This document shows positions 25,473 through 33,578 of a stretch of DNA of 64,000 nucleotides, piece after piece. A program made the translations under genes and the position numbers. Location of the stretch: positions 239,285 to 303,284 of the forward strand of contig JAGDZP010000013.1 of assembly GCA_049115735.1 (NCBI GenBank). Direction: 5' to 3'. Below the pieces are notes generated by a model. The model was given only the letters and a program-made list of their open reading frames with translations. It had not been told where the DNA came from and ran no database searches. Origin of the DNA: CAXBNB01 sp049115735 (GTDB taxonomy: Bacteria > Bacteroidota > Bacteroidia > Cytophagales > Cyclobacteriaceae). How positions within the stretch are numbered: position 1 is the first letter of the stretch; each line of letters starts with the position of its first letter.

Positions 25473-26735
25473 ATGAGAGTTATTCTGCTCGTTTTTGAAA
25501 GCTTCAGATTTGCCACGCAGGCGTTACGAGCCAATTTGCTCCGTACCACGCTTTCCCTACTCGGTGTGACGATTGGCATTTTCACCATTATTGCCGTATT
25601 CACGGCAGTAGATTCTTTACAAGGAAGCATCAATAAATCCCTTAAATTTTTAGGTGCCGAGAACGTGAACGTTCAGAAGTGGCCAATGATCTTTGAGAAG
25701 AATTATCCGTGGTGGAAATTTTTCAATAGGCCACATGTTTCCTACAATGAGTTTGAATTCCTAACTGAGAATCTGTCCAACCATGATGGGGTAACTATTT
25801 TCATCAGTAAGGGTGGCGCATCTGTCAAAAGAGTAAACAATAGTAGCGGGGGGGTAGCTCTTGTTGGGGCATCAAGTAGTTTCGTAGATGTCTATGATTT
25901 GGAATTAGAATCCGGCAGATTTTTTAACTCGTCTGAGTCAGCAGGTGCATCTAATGTGGCGGTAATTGGTTCAAGGATAAAGGACGATCTCTTTTCTTTT
26001 GAATCACCGCTCGGCAAGGAGTTGAAAATTAAGGGTTTGAAATACAAAGTGATTGGAGTGATTGAAAGAGAAGGTGAAGGTATTTTGGGAGCCAATAGCA
26101 ATGACGACAACATATATATTCCTTATAGGAGCTACGCCAAGTTGTATAGAACTGACATCAAGTGGACGCAAGGACCAATTATTACTGTTCGTGCAAAAGA
26201 TGCGAATGAAGAATTAATTGCTGTGGAGGGAGAAATAAAAGGTCTGCTTCGTGGAAGACGCGGTCTAAAACCAAAGCAGGAAGACAGTTTTGCCATCAAT
26301 AGGCAAGAGGCATTCTTGAACGTAATGGACAAAATATTTGGAGTACTGAGTTTCGCAGGTGCCGTTATTGGTAGTTTTTCGATTTTAGTTGGAGGTTTCG
26401 GTATAGCCAATATTATGTTCGTATCGGTGCGTGAAAGAACCAATATCATTGGTATTCAAAAGTCCTTGGGAGCAAAACGCTTCTTCATCCTATGGCAGTT
26501 TTTGTTTGAAGCTGTTTTCTTGAGCCTGATTGGAGGCTTAATCGGAATAGGAATGGTGCATGTCGCTACCGCATTATTGCCAATGTTGGTAGATTTTGGA
26601 GACTTCAAATTCATCCTAACCATGAATAATATCATGGTCGGGGTTGTCATTTCATGTGTTGTGGGTATACTTTCCGGTTTTATCCCGGCTGCTATGGCGG
26701 CAAGACTGGATCCCGTTATTGCGATACGCTCTTGA
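25473..26735 (+). CDS. FtsX-like ABC transporter permease (MacB type)
   Basis: The 420-residue protein has one N-terminal membrane segment (TLSLLGVTIGIFTIIAVFTA, about 27-46), a large periplasmic part with the MacB core domain (about 50-285) and three C-terminal membrane segments (about 293-420). It ends GFIPAAMAARLDPVIAIRS, the typical end of MacB/LolC/E permeases. The DPVIAIRS tail is the family mark. It forms a pump or lipoprotein release complex with a LolD/MacB ATPase. None is adjacent, so the orphan ATPase at 18330 is a candidate partner. Its stop touches the convergent TPM gene. Confidence 0.86.
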   Translation: MRVILLVFESFRFATQALRANLLRTTLSLLGVTIGIFTIIAVFTAVDSLQGSINKSLKFLGAENVNVQKWPMIFEKNYPWWKFFNRPHVSYNEFEFLTENLSNHDGVTIFISKGGASVKRVNNSSGGVALVGASSSFVDVYDLELESGRFFNSSESAGASNVAVIGSRIKDDLFSFESPLGKELKIKGLKYKVIGVIEREGEGILGANSNDDNIYIPYRSYAKLYRTDIKWTQGPIITVRAKDANEELIAVEGEIKGLLRGRRGLKPKQEDSFAINRQEAFLNVMDKIFGVLSFAGAVIGSFSILVGGFGIANIMFVSVRERTNIIGIQKSLGAKRFFILWQFLFEAVFLSLIGGLIGIGMVHVATALLPMLVDFGDFKFILTMNNIMVGVVISCVVGILSGFIPAAMAARLDPVIAIRS

Positions 26736-28241
26736 TTACTGCTCAATAATCATTTCGTCGGACAACTCATTGGTATCATCTTCCCTTACAATGAAGCCAT
26801 TGTCGAGCAGCAGATTTTTGCACTCATGAATGGCTGCAACAAGCCCTTCTGATGGGCTTCCTTGTTTAATACCATCTGTAACAAGACCCAATACTTTATT
26901 CCAATCTTCCTGGACTATTACCGAGCTGATACCTTTGTCACCGATGATTTGCACTCTTTTTTCCAACTCACTGATGTAAATGAGAATCCCTGTCCTTTCA
27001 ATAGTATTAAAAATCTCCTCTTGCAAAAATATATCCCTGGACTTGGTAACGACCCTGTGATCCATCACATTGAGGGGCACAAAGGCTAATCGAACTGTTG
27101 GGAAGAAGTATGAAATTCCAAGTCCGGCAATCATTATTAAGATGATGGACATGGCAATATTCATGATAGAGAATGTCGGTGGTAGCATCCAGACATAAGA
27201 TAAGCACAGCATGGTAACAGCACCCAACATGCCCAATATGGCAGTGAGTTTCCATGTGCCCTGATAATACGAGTCGCTTTTTCTGGCAAAGTAGACCACA
27301 ATCTCACCGGATGATTCTAATTCCAGATCTTTTACAGCCTGCTCTACATTGCTTTTTTGCTCATCTGTAAACTCAAATTTTTCATGGGTATCGAAGGAAA
27401 ATGTTCTCCAGTCTCCTGAGGCCCCACCGCCACCAAATGCACCACCACCCAAAGAAAACGAACTGTCCCCCGCTATTCCACCTGCACCTTCGGTACCATC
27501 TGCATAGCCGGCACCATAGGCACCTCCACCACCCCTGGCAGATCTACCAAGCAATGGGAAAAGCGACAAAATTAGCACCAGAATGCTATAGATAATACTA
27601 CCAAAAACGAAGAAAAATAAGACGGCAACTATGGCTGCTATCCCAATCTTAACCTTGACATCTTTTATGTACCCGCTCAAGAAGCTCAGAAGGACAAGTA
27701 CAGTTAGAATGGAAATCAATGGGTAGTTTTTGAGCTGAAAAGTTGTGCTTTTTACAAGCTCCTCGCCACTAACCACAGATTCAAGAGCTTCAACTCCTAA
27801 TTCGATACCAATCGCGAATCGACCACTTCTAAATTCGGGAACGATAATATTTTCTACAACGTTAATCTTGTCTTCTTCGCTAAACTTAGCCTCAACAGAT
27901 GCGTCCATGGCAATCCAAACCTTCCTGTCACTTTTCGCAACCAGAATCACAGCTTTTCCTTTGCCGTCAGAGCTTTGCCATCCTTTTAGCACCTTCGATC
28001 CGTAATCTGCCTCGCTTTCCGAGTCAATGCTATTCACCATGTGCACAGCCACTTTTAGGCCTTCATCCTGCTCTACTTCCTTAATTACCGAAGTAAGATT
28101 CAGAATTTCATGGCTATTTAGCGTTTCAGTATTGTCCTCAATCCTATTCTGATCACTGATTTGGGCAGTGAGATGCATTGGGATCAATGTCCAAACGGCT
28201 AGTAAGAAAACAAGAACGAGTTGTTTGGTTATATTTTTCAT
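26736..28241 (-). CDS. TPM domain membrane protein with two TPM-like domains
   Basis: The 501-residue protein has a signal peptide (about 1-25) and a first TPM (YgcG-type) domain (about 35-160; the KGKAVILVAKSDRKVWI strand is visible). Two hydrophobic segments at about 175-230 follow. A long glycine- and alanine-rich stretch (about 233-280, ending GGGAFGGGGASGDW) is next. The C-terminal part (about 285-470) starts FTDEQKSNVEQAVKDLELESSGEIVVYFARKSD, which again looks TPM-like and contains membrane segments near 345-385. Single-TPM proteins are linked to photosystem repair and membrane quality control. Two copies joined through a glycine-rich linker are less usual. Confidence 0.7.
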   Translation of the reverse strand: MKNITKQLVLVFLLAVWTLIPMHLTAQISDQNRIEDNTETLNSHEILNLTSVIKEVEQDEGLKVAVHMVNSIDSESEADYGSKVLKGWQSSDGKGKAVILVAKSDRKVWIAMDASVEAKFSEEDKINVVENIIVPEFRSGRFAIGIELGVEALESVVSGEELVKSTTFQLKNYPLISILTVLVLLSFLSGYIKDVKVKIGIAAIVAVLFFFVFGSIIYSILVLILSLFPLLGRSARGGGGAYGAGYADGTEGAGGIAGDSSFSLGGGAFGGGGASGDWRTFSFDTHEKFEFTDEQKSNVEQAVKDLELESSGEIVVYFARKSDSYYQGTWKLTAILGMLGAVTMLCLSYVWMLPPTFSIMNIAMSIILIMIAGLGISYFFPTVRLAFVPLNVMDHRVVTKSRDIFLQEEIFNTIERTGILIYISELEKRVQIIGDKGISSVIVQEDWNKVLGLVTDGIKQGSPSEGLVAAIHECKNLLLDNGFIVREDDTNELSDEMIIEQ

Positions 28242-28402
28242 TGCGACTGAGATGATTGGCTTAGTTTTGATTTTATAAATCTAATGACAATTTACTCCTT
28301 TTGAGGTTTAGGAAAGCTAAATTTAGCTGAGAAATATGTTTTAACAAAAATCTAATGAGCTCATTGATTATGAGGAGATGTTTGTGATTTCTCTGAGTGT
28401 GG

Positions 28403-28446
28403 GTGACTTTTGTTACCCAATAATGAATTCTTGAACCACAATTTTG
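28403..28446 (+). promoter_or_regulatory. Crp/Fnr-geometry operator plus -7 box of the thioredoxin-rhodanese operon
   Basis: GTGAC (28403-28407), TTTT, GTTAC (28412-28416) lies within an extended inverted repeat GGGTGAC/GTTACCC (28401-28418) with one mismatch. After exactly 22 bases comes CAATTTTG (28439-28446), a one-mismatch -7 box (TAnnTTTG). The operator core and its distance to the -7 box equal those at 4854-4897. Confidence 0.6.
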
Positions 28447-28469
28447 TGTTATAACTGGAAAAATAGAAA

Positions 28470-28766
28470 ATGGCGAACTTTAGCGATATAATTAATTCGG
28501 AACAGCCTGTCTTGGTTGACTTTTATGCAGAATGGTGTGGGCCTTGTAAGATGATGGCTCCTTTACTTGAAGAGTTGTCCGGGGACATCAAGGGGGTTGG
28601 GAAAATAATCAAAGTGGATATTGACAGGAATGCAAAGGCTGCCATTAAATACCAAATTCAATCTGTGCCTACTTTGATACTATTCAAACGAGGACAAATA
28701 CTATGGCGCCATTCCGGAACAGCAGGTAAGGAGCAACTAAAGCAAATCATTGAGAGCAACAGATGA
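28470..28766 (+). CDS. Thioredoxin
   Basis: The 98-residue single-domain thioredoxin has the active site WCGPCKMM (about 23-30), the cis-proline loop SVPTLILF and a preceding YQIQ. There is no signal peptide, so it acts in the cytoplasm. It overlaps the following rhodanese gene by 4 bases (ATGA), so the two are coupled. Given the operator shared with the persulfide dioxygenase operon, it probably reduces persulfides or receives sulfane sulfur from the rhodanese rather than serving as the general thioredoxin. Confidence 0.9.
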   Translation: MANFSDIINSEQPVLVDFYAEWCGPCKMMAPLLEELSGDIKGVGKIIKVDIDRNAKAAIKYQIQSVPTLILFKRGQILWRHSGTAGKEQLKQIIESNR

Positions 28767-29260
28767 GAGCGATATGGATAAGTTTGATATTAATTATGAT
28801 AGTGTTTAAGTCTTTCGGCCAAAGCATCAGCGATAGCGCTTTTGACCTTATGTTGGATGGATTGTTGGCGAATTCTGTCGAAATGGTAAATGTCGATAGC
28901 ATCGAGAATTCTGATGGTGTAGTCTGGCTGGATTGTAGGGAAAAGAAGGAATTTGATGTTAGCCATCTCAAGTCAGCCAAATGGGTTGGTTATGATGATT
29001 TTGACATTGAGCGACTTAATGGCTTTGACAAGGATGCCAACATAATAGTTTACTGCTCGGTTGGTTATCGCAGTGAAAAGGTGGGTGAAAAGCTAGAGTC
29101 AGCTGGATTCAAAAATGTGAAAAACTTGTACGGAGGCATTTTTTCTTGGAAGAATGATGAAAAACCTGTGTATGATAGTTTGGGTAATGAAACAGAAAAT
29201 GTCCATGCTTACAACAGAATCTGGGGAGTTTGGTTGAAAAAGGGAAAGAAAGTTTATTAA
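28763..29260 (+). CDS. Secreted single-domain rhodanese sulfurtransferase
   Basis: The 165-residue protein has an N-terminal hydrophobic signal (IWISLILIMIVFKSFGQS, about 4-21). A rhodanese domain (about 50-135) follows with VVWLDCREKKEFDVSHLKSA and the catalytic loop YCSVGYRS (about 93-100), where the cysteine forms a persulfide, and ends GGIFSWKNDEKPV. It is translationally coupled to the thioredoxin gene. Export suggests that it captures sulfane sulfur in the periplasm. It is the second gene of the operon under the GTGAC-N4-GTTAC operator. Confidence 0.85.
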   Translation: MRAIWISLILIMIVFKSFGQSISDSAFDLMLDGLLANSVEMVNVDSIENSDGVVWLDCREKKEFDVSHLKSAKWVGYDDFDIERLNGFDKDANIIVYCSVGYRSEKVGEKLESAGFKNVKNLYGGIFSWKNDEKPVYDSLGNETENVHAYNRIWGVWLKKGKKVY

Positions 29261-29265
29261 GCGGA

Positions 29266-29967
29266 TCAAAGCATATTCAAACGACCGAATACCCGCTCTC
29301 TGTAGGACACACCTACGGGTATATACTTTTCGTTGATCACGCAGTTCATATCTTCGAAATACTCAATCTTATCAAAATTGACAATGTAGGATCTGTGCAC
29401 TCTTCCAAATAAACTTTCCGGTAGTTTCTTCTCAATACCTTTCATGGTATGATGCACAATGTGCTTTCCTTTTATGGTATTGAATATCACATAATCGGCC
29501 ATGGCCTCAATAAAAAGGATTTCATTCAATACAACTTTCTGTATCCTGGAATCAGACTTGACATATAACTCTGTGAAGCTCTCAGCTTTTTCTTTAATGC
29601 TTTCTAGCGCCTCGTTGGCTTTGACAGCAGCTTTCAAAAACCTGCCATAGCTGAAAGGTTTCACGAGAAAATCAGTGACGTCATTTTCAAATGCACTGAG
29701 TGCATACTTCTCAGCCGAAGTAATCATAATCACCTGGTAGTCGGAAGTGAGTGACTCTAGCAACTCGATCCCGGTCATTTCCGGCATTTCGATATCCAGA
29801 AAGATGATGTCGACATCAGGGTTGTCATGCTGCACCAATACATTGGAAGCTTCAATTCCACTTGCCAACTCGTGGGTCAGTTCGAGGAAATCTGTTTTTT
29901 CAACATATTTTCTGATCATAAGCCTTGACAACTCATCATCATCAACTACCATGCAGTTTAGCTTCAT
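29266..29967 (-). CDS. LytTR-family response regulator
   Basis: The 233-residue protein has an N-terminal receiver domain. MVVDDDELSR (about 6-15) provides the acidic pocket, IIFLDIEMPEMTG (about 54-66) the phosphoacceptor Asp, ITSAEKYALSAF the switch residue, and LVKPFSYGRF the conserved Lys. A C-terminal LytTR DNA-binding domain (about 135-233) follows, with VLNEILFIEAMADYV and SLFGRVHRSYIVNFDKIEYF. It binds DNA by LytTR contacts when phosphorylated. No sensor kinase lies next to it. It is convergent with the rhodanese operon, 5 bases apart. Confidence 0.92.
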   Translation of the reverse strand: MKLNCMVVDDDELSRLMIRKYVEKTDFLELTHELASGIEASNVLVQHDNPDVDIIFLDIEMPEMTGIELLESLTSDYQVIMITSAEKYALSAFENDVTDFLVKPFSYGRFLKAAVKANEALESIKEKAESFTELYVKSDSRIQKVVLNEILFIEAMADYVIFNTIKGKHIVHHTMKGIEKKLPESLFGRVHRSYIVNFDKIEYFEDMNCVINEKYIPVGVSYRERVFGRLNML

Positions 29968-30001
29968 AAGAGGGAACCTGATTGTATAATATTATCCCAA
30001 T

Positions 30002-30589
30002 TTAGGATTTATTTAAAAGTTTGGAAACATATTTTCCAATTATGTCAAATTCCAGGTTAACGGTATCACCTGCTTTCAGAGTCTTGAAATTGGTATGCTC
30101 CATGGTGTAGGGAATAATTGTCACGGTAAACTTTCCGTCTTCGGAGTTGAAGCAAGTGAGACTTATGCCATTAATAGTGATAGACCCTTTTTCTACAGTG
30201 ACATTGCCGAGTGAAGCATTGTACTCAAAATCAAATAACCAGCTACCATCCAACTCTTCGGCTCTTGTACAAACTCCTGTTTGGTCCACATGTCCTTGTA
30301 CTATGTGACCATCGAAGCGTCCATTGGCAATCATGCATCGCTCCAGGTTGATCAAAGATCCAGTAGTGACTTCTCTCAATCTGGTCTTTTGGATGGTTTC
30401 ATCCACGGCGGTCACTTTGTGTGTTCCTGATTGCACCTCCGTCACAGTAAGACAGATGCCATCATGTGCCACGCTCTGGTCAACTTTCAGTTCCTCGCTG
30501 ATGGAGCTCTTGATTGTAAGGTTAAGATTTGAGCCTGATTGTTCGATATTAACAACTTCTCCAAAGGCCTCTATTATTCCTGTAAACAT
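30002..30589 (-). CDS. ribE: Riboflavin synthase, alpha subunit
   Basis: Catalyses the dismutation of two 6,7-dimethyl-8-ribityllumazine molecules to riboflavin. With the ATG at 30589 the protein starts MFTGIIEAFGEV, the near-invariant beginning of the family; the frame runs on upstream to 30661 but those residues do not belong. The 195-residue enzyme shows the two repeated lumazine-binding modules, each with an SVAHDGICLTV or SITINGISLTC element, and the linking VTTGSLINLERCM and GHIVQGHVDQTG. It is divergent from pcm. Confidence 0.95.
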   Translation of the reverse strand: MFTGIIEAFGEVVNIEQSGSNLNLTIKSSISEELKVDQSVAHDGICLTVTEVQSGTHKVTAVDETIQKTRLREVTTGSLINLERCMIANGRFDGHIVQGHVDQTGVCTRAEELDGSWLFDFEYNASLGNVTVEKGSITINGISLTCFNSEDGKFTVTIIPYTMEHTNFKTLKAGDTVNLEFDIIGKYVSKLLNKS

Positions 30590-30696
30590 TAGAATTTTGG
30601 TCGCTAAATGAATGTGTAATATTACCGAAAATATTAGGAGTGGTAAAACTTGCACTGCCAATTAATTCCTAATATTGTGGGTGAATTTTGAAGGCG

Positions 30697-31347
30697 ATGA
30701 TTGACAGTTATAAACACAAAGGAATGCGGCGTTCATTGGTTCGCACTTTGAAGGGGAAGGGCATAGAAGACGAGGCTGTTTTGGCTGCAATTGGTAAAGT
30801 GCCGCGGCACTTTTTCTTTGATCAAATCTTTGAAAGACACGCCTATCAGGATAAGGCTTTTCCAATTGGGCAAGGACAAACAATTTCTCAGCCTTATACT
30901 GTGGCATTTCAGACGGTAGCCTTGCAAACTAAACCAAAAGATAAAATTCTGGAAATAGGAACCGGTTCAGGTTATCAAGCCTGTATCCTATCAGAAATGG
31001 GCGTGAACTTGTACACCATAGAGTTTAATAAAGTCTTGTATGCTAAAACAAAGTCGATGCTCCCGACTATGGGTTACAAACCGAGGTTTTTTCAAGGAGA
31101 TGGCTCATTGGGCCTGAAGCATCATGCACCTTTCGATGGAATACTCGTAACAGCAGGTGCTCCTGCAGTACCAGATGCCTTGATCGATCAGTTGCGTGTA
31201 GGCGGGCGATTGATTATTCCGGTAGGTGATAAGTCTTCACAAAAGATGCTGAGAATTACAAAAAAAGAGGAAGGCGATATAGTGCACGAGGAGTTTAATA
31301 ATTTTAGTTTTGTTCCACTTCTTGGTGACAAGGGGTGGAAGTCCTAA
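30697..31347 (+). CDS. pcm: Protein-L-isoaspartate O-methyltransferase
   Basis: Repairs isoaspartyl residues in ageing proteins using S-adenosylmethionine. Motifs are PRHFFFDQIF, YQDKAFPIGQGQTISQPYTVAFQ (family hallmark GQTISQPY), the SAM site ILEIGTGSGYQACIL (about 91-105), DGILVTAGAPAVPDALIDQL and GGRLIIPVG. The ATG at 30697 (MIDSYKHKGMRRSLV) is preferred over a TTG three codons upstream and gives 216 residues. It is the first of three closely spaced genes. Confidence 0.94.
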   Translation: MIDSYKHKGMRRSLVRTLKGKGIEDEAVLAAIGKVPRHFFFDQIFERHAYQDKAFPIGQGQTISQPYTVAFQTVALQTKPKDKILEIGTGSGYQACILSEMGVNLYTIEFNKVLYAKTKSMLPTMGYKPRFFQGDGSLGLKHHAPFDGILVTAGAPAVPDALIDQLRVGGRLIIPVGDKSSQKMLRITKKEEGDIVHEEFNNFSFVPLLGDKGWKS

Positions 31348-31359
31348 GCGAAGAAATCT

Positions 31360-31881
31360 ATGCCTAATAGAAAGAAAAAAGCAGCAGAATCTGAGGTGGT
31401 AATGACCGAATTGGTTTTGCCCAATGACACCAATACCCTCGACAATTTGATGGGAGGGAGGCTACTGCACCTTATGGATGTGTCAGCGGCTATCGCTGCT
31501 CAAAGGCATTCAAACAGAATTGTAGTGACAGCATCTGTCGATAACGTTTCGTTCAGGTCACCCATCGCATTGGGAAATGTAATTACGCTGAGGGCGAAGG
31601 TTACAAGGTCATTTGTATCTTCTATGGAAGTATTTATAGAAGTGACGGCCGAGGACATTCCGGCTAAAAAGAAAGTGGTCAGTAATTCTGCGTTTTACAC
31701 CTTCGTGGCAGTGGATCAGGGCGGTAGACCGATTGAAGTACCGGAACTGGAGCCAGAGTCAGAACACGAATTGAAATTGTATGATGGAGCTCTGAAGAGA
31801 AGGGAGTTAAGGCTGGTGTTGGCAGGTAGAATGAAGCCCGAGGAAGCTACCGAGGTAAAAGCATTATTTTTGGGTTCGTGA
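31360..31881 (+). CDS. Acyl-CoA thioesterase, hotdog fold
   Basis: The 173-residue protein matches the YciA/BFIT-type acyl-CoA hydrolases. LVLPNDTNTLDNLMGGRLLHLMD (about 20-42) matches the family's PxxTNxxGxxfGGxLlxxmD pattern. VTASVDNVSFRSPIALGNVITLRAKV follows with the second conserved strand pair. It hydrolyses acyl-CoA thioesters. It starts 12 bases after pcm and is followed after 1 base by the next gene, so the three look like one transcript. Confidence 0.86.
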   Translation: MPNRKKKAAESEVVMTELVLPNDTNTLDNLMGGRLLHLMDVSAAIAAQRHSNRIVVTASVDNVSFRSPIALGNVITLRAKVTRSFVSSMEVFIEVTAEDIPAKKKVVSNSAFYTFVAVDQGGRPIEVPELEPESEHELKLYDGALKRRELRLVLAGRMKPEEATEVKALFLGS

Positions 31882-31882
31882 T

Positions 31883-32428
31883 ATGGAGAACAACGAATTT
31901 CTAAAATATTTCATCAACGAAGACCTCTACCATGTGGAGGAAAAAGTTACCGAGCCAAAGGAAAAGGAATATGCCGGCGAAACTGAAAATAGTACAGAAG
32001 TTGTCCCCAAAGTAGAGGAGCCAAAAGTACAATTGGAGTCTTCAGAAGTAATGGAAGAAGTTGAGCTCAAATACAAAGGAGCGAACGCAAAAGGCATTTT
32101 GGTTTTGGTGGAAGATGCCAATGCTGAATTTTTGAATGACAAAGACCTTCAATATCTTTTGAAAATCTTAGGTGCAGTTAAGCTTTCTCTGGAAGAAATA
32201 GCTTTGGTAAATATCGTTAATCAAAAATCTGTGGATTCATTGGACTTTCAAAAAGCTCTTTTATTCACCAGCAATCATAATTTTTCCTTAGACAATACTG
32301 AAAAATATTCTGCATTAAGCCACAATGAAAAGACTGTCTTGGTCGCAGATCCTGTTGATCAAATAGCTGCTTCAGTAGAACTTCGAAAAAGCCTTTGGGG
32401 GGCTTTGCAGGGGATGTTTCTAGCTTAG
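31883..32428 (+). CDS. Hypothetical protein, acidic N-terminus
   Basis: I do not recognise a family with certainty. The 181-residue protein starts with about 65 residues rich in glutamate, lysine and valine that are probably disordered. A compact domain with alternating strands and helices follows (GILVLVEDANAEFLNDKDLQYLLKIL, then EKTVLVADPVDQIAASVELRKSLWGALQGMF). The domain's final VLVADP and short helix vaguely recall DNA polymerase III psi-type proteins, but this is a weak hint. It begins 1 base after the thioesterase stop codon and overlaps the convergent TlpA-like gene by 4 bases. Confidence 0.6.
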   Translation: MENNEFLKYFINEDLYHVEEKVTEPKEKEYAGETENSTEVVPKVEEPKVQLESSEVMEEVELKYKGANAKGILVLVEDANAEFLNDKDLQYLLKILGAVKLSLEEIALVNIVNQKSVDSLDFQKALLFTSNHNFSLDNTEKYSALSHNEKTVLVADPVDQIAASVELRKSLWGALQGMFLA

Positions 32429-33540
32429 CCAAAAATCTCCTTCAGCTTAGCTTCCAATTGTGCGCCTCTTAGGTTTTTAGCAATGATGTTACCATCTGGA
32501 CCGATCAGGTAGGTAGCAGGAATGGCTTGAATGCTATAAGTGGCCGCAGCTTCAGATTGGAAATATTTCAAATCCGACACTTGCGTCCATTTGAGTCCAT
32601 CGTCTTCTATAGCTTTCACCCATGCATCTTTGGTGCGATCTAATGATACACCAAATACTTCAAACCCCTTGTCATTGTACTCGTCATACATGCGCACGAC
32701 ATTAGGATTTTCCATTCGGCAGGGACGACACCAGGCAGCCCAAAAATCAATCATTACATATTTTCCCCTAAAAGAACTGAGTGACACAATTTCACCATCT
32801 GGATTTGGTAGGCTAATTTCTGGTGCAGGTGAACCCACAGCTAATTTCCTTTGGTTTTCAACCCTTGCTACTAAATCCTTGGTGTAAGACGAATTAGGAA
32901 GCTCAGCTTTATACTTAGTTGCTATACTATCGTAAAATGGAAATTGTTCCTCGATAGGCAGGAACTGTAGCGCCAGAATGCCGGACACAGAGCTGTCCAT
33001 GGCCCAGATTTTCTCTTTGATAATCTTATCACTTTCTCCTTTTTGCCTCATATATTCAGCCTGTATTTTTTCAATACTGGCTTCATCCGCATTGTTTCGG
33101 GCCTGCATGAAGGTATTGTTGAGTTTTTCAACAGAACGCTGAAACTGCTCTTGCAGCTTGGCAAGTTCGGTAATGTATTCCGTATCCTTTGACCCCTCGA
33201 CTGCCGGCCTGGCATAGCGATCTCCTGCGTCTACTTTAATGTTTACATCAGTATCGTTAAGGATTAAATTAACATATCGCTTGCCATACAAGTTGAGCCT
33301 ATAGAAGGCTGGTTCTTTTACTACAACCTCACGTGTAAATTTATTGCCACTCTCAAGATAAAACGAGTCGACATTCGTCAGTTCATTGCCCATCGCCAGT
33401 TCCAGCTTGATGATTCCGCCTTCCTCAGGATTGGATATCTCGCCTGTAATCGTTATAATTCCTTCCTTCTTTCCTTCTGAACAGGCCATCAAGACTACCA
33501 ATGCCAGGATGAATGAGAATATCTTGTTGATTTTTTCCAT
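32425..33540 (-). CDS. TlpA-like thiol-disulfide lipoprotein with DUF4369 domain
   Basis: The 371-residue protein has a lipoprotein signal with lipobox VLMAC (C at about residue 20), an N-terminal DUF4369-type beta domain (about 28-125) and a helical linker. A C-terminal thioredoxin fold (about 232-371) carries WAAWCRPCRMENP, the active-site CRPC, and later the cis-proline loop QAIPATYLIGPDG. It is a membrane-anchored disulfide reductase or resa/TlpA-like protein of the Bacteroidota type that lies in the periplasm. It is the next gene upstream of alaS in map order, 38 bases away, and shares its direction. Confidence 0.88.
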   Translation of the reverse strand: MEKINKIFSFILALVVLMACSEGKKEGIITITGEISNPEEGGIIKLELAMGNELTNVDSFYLESGNKFTREVVVKEPAFYRLNLYGKRYVNLILNDTDVNIKVDAGDRYARPAVEGSKDTEYITELAKLQEQFQRSVEKLNNTFMQARNNADEASIEKIQAEYMRQKGESDKIIKEKIWAMDSSVSGILALQFLPIEEQFPFYDSIATKYKAELPNSSYTKDLVARVENQRKLAVGSPAPEISLPNPDGEIVSLSSFRGKYVMIDFWAAWCRPCRMENPNVVRMYDEYNDKGFEVFGVSLDRTKDAWVKAIEDDGLKWTQVSDLKYFQSEAAATYSIQAIPATYLIGPDGNIIAKNLRGAQLEAKLKEIFG

Positions 33541-33578
33541 AGTATGAATGCTTAGGCTAATCGTTTTCTTTAGTTTAT

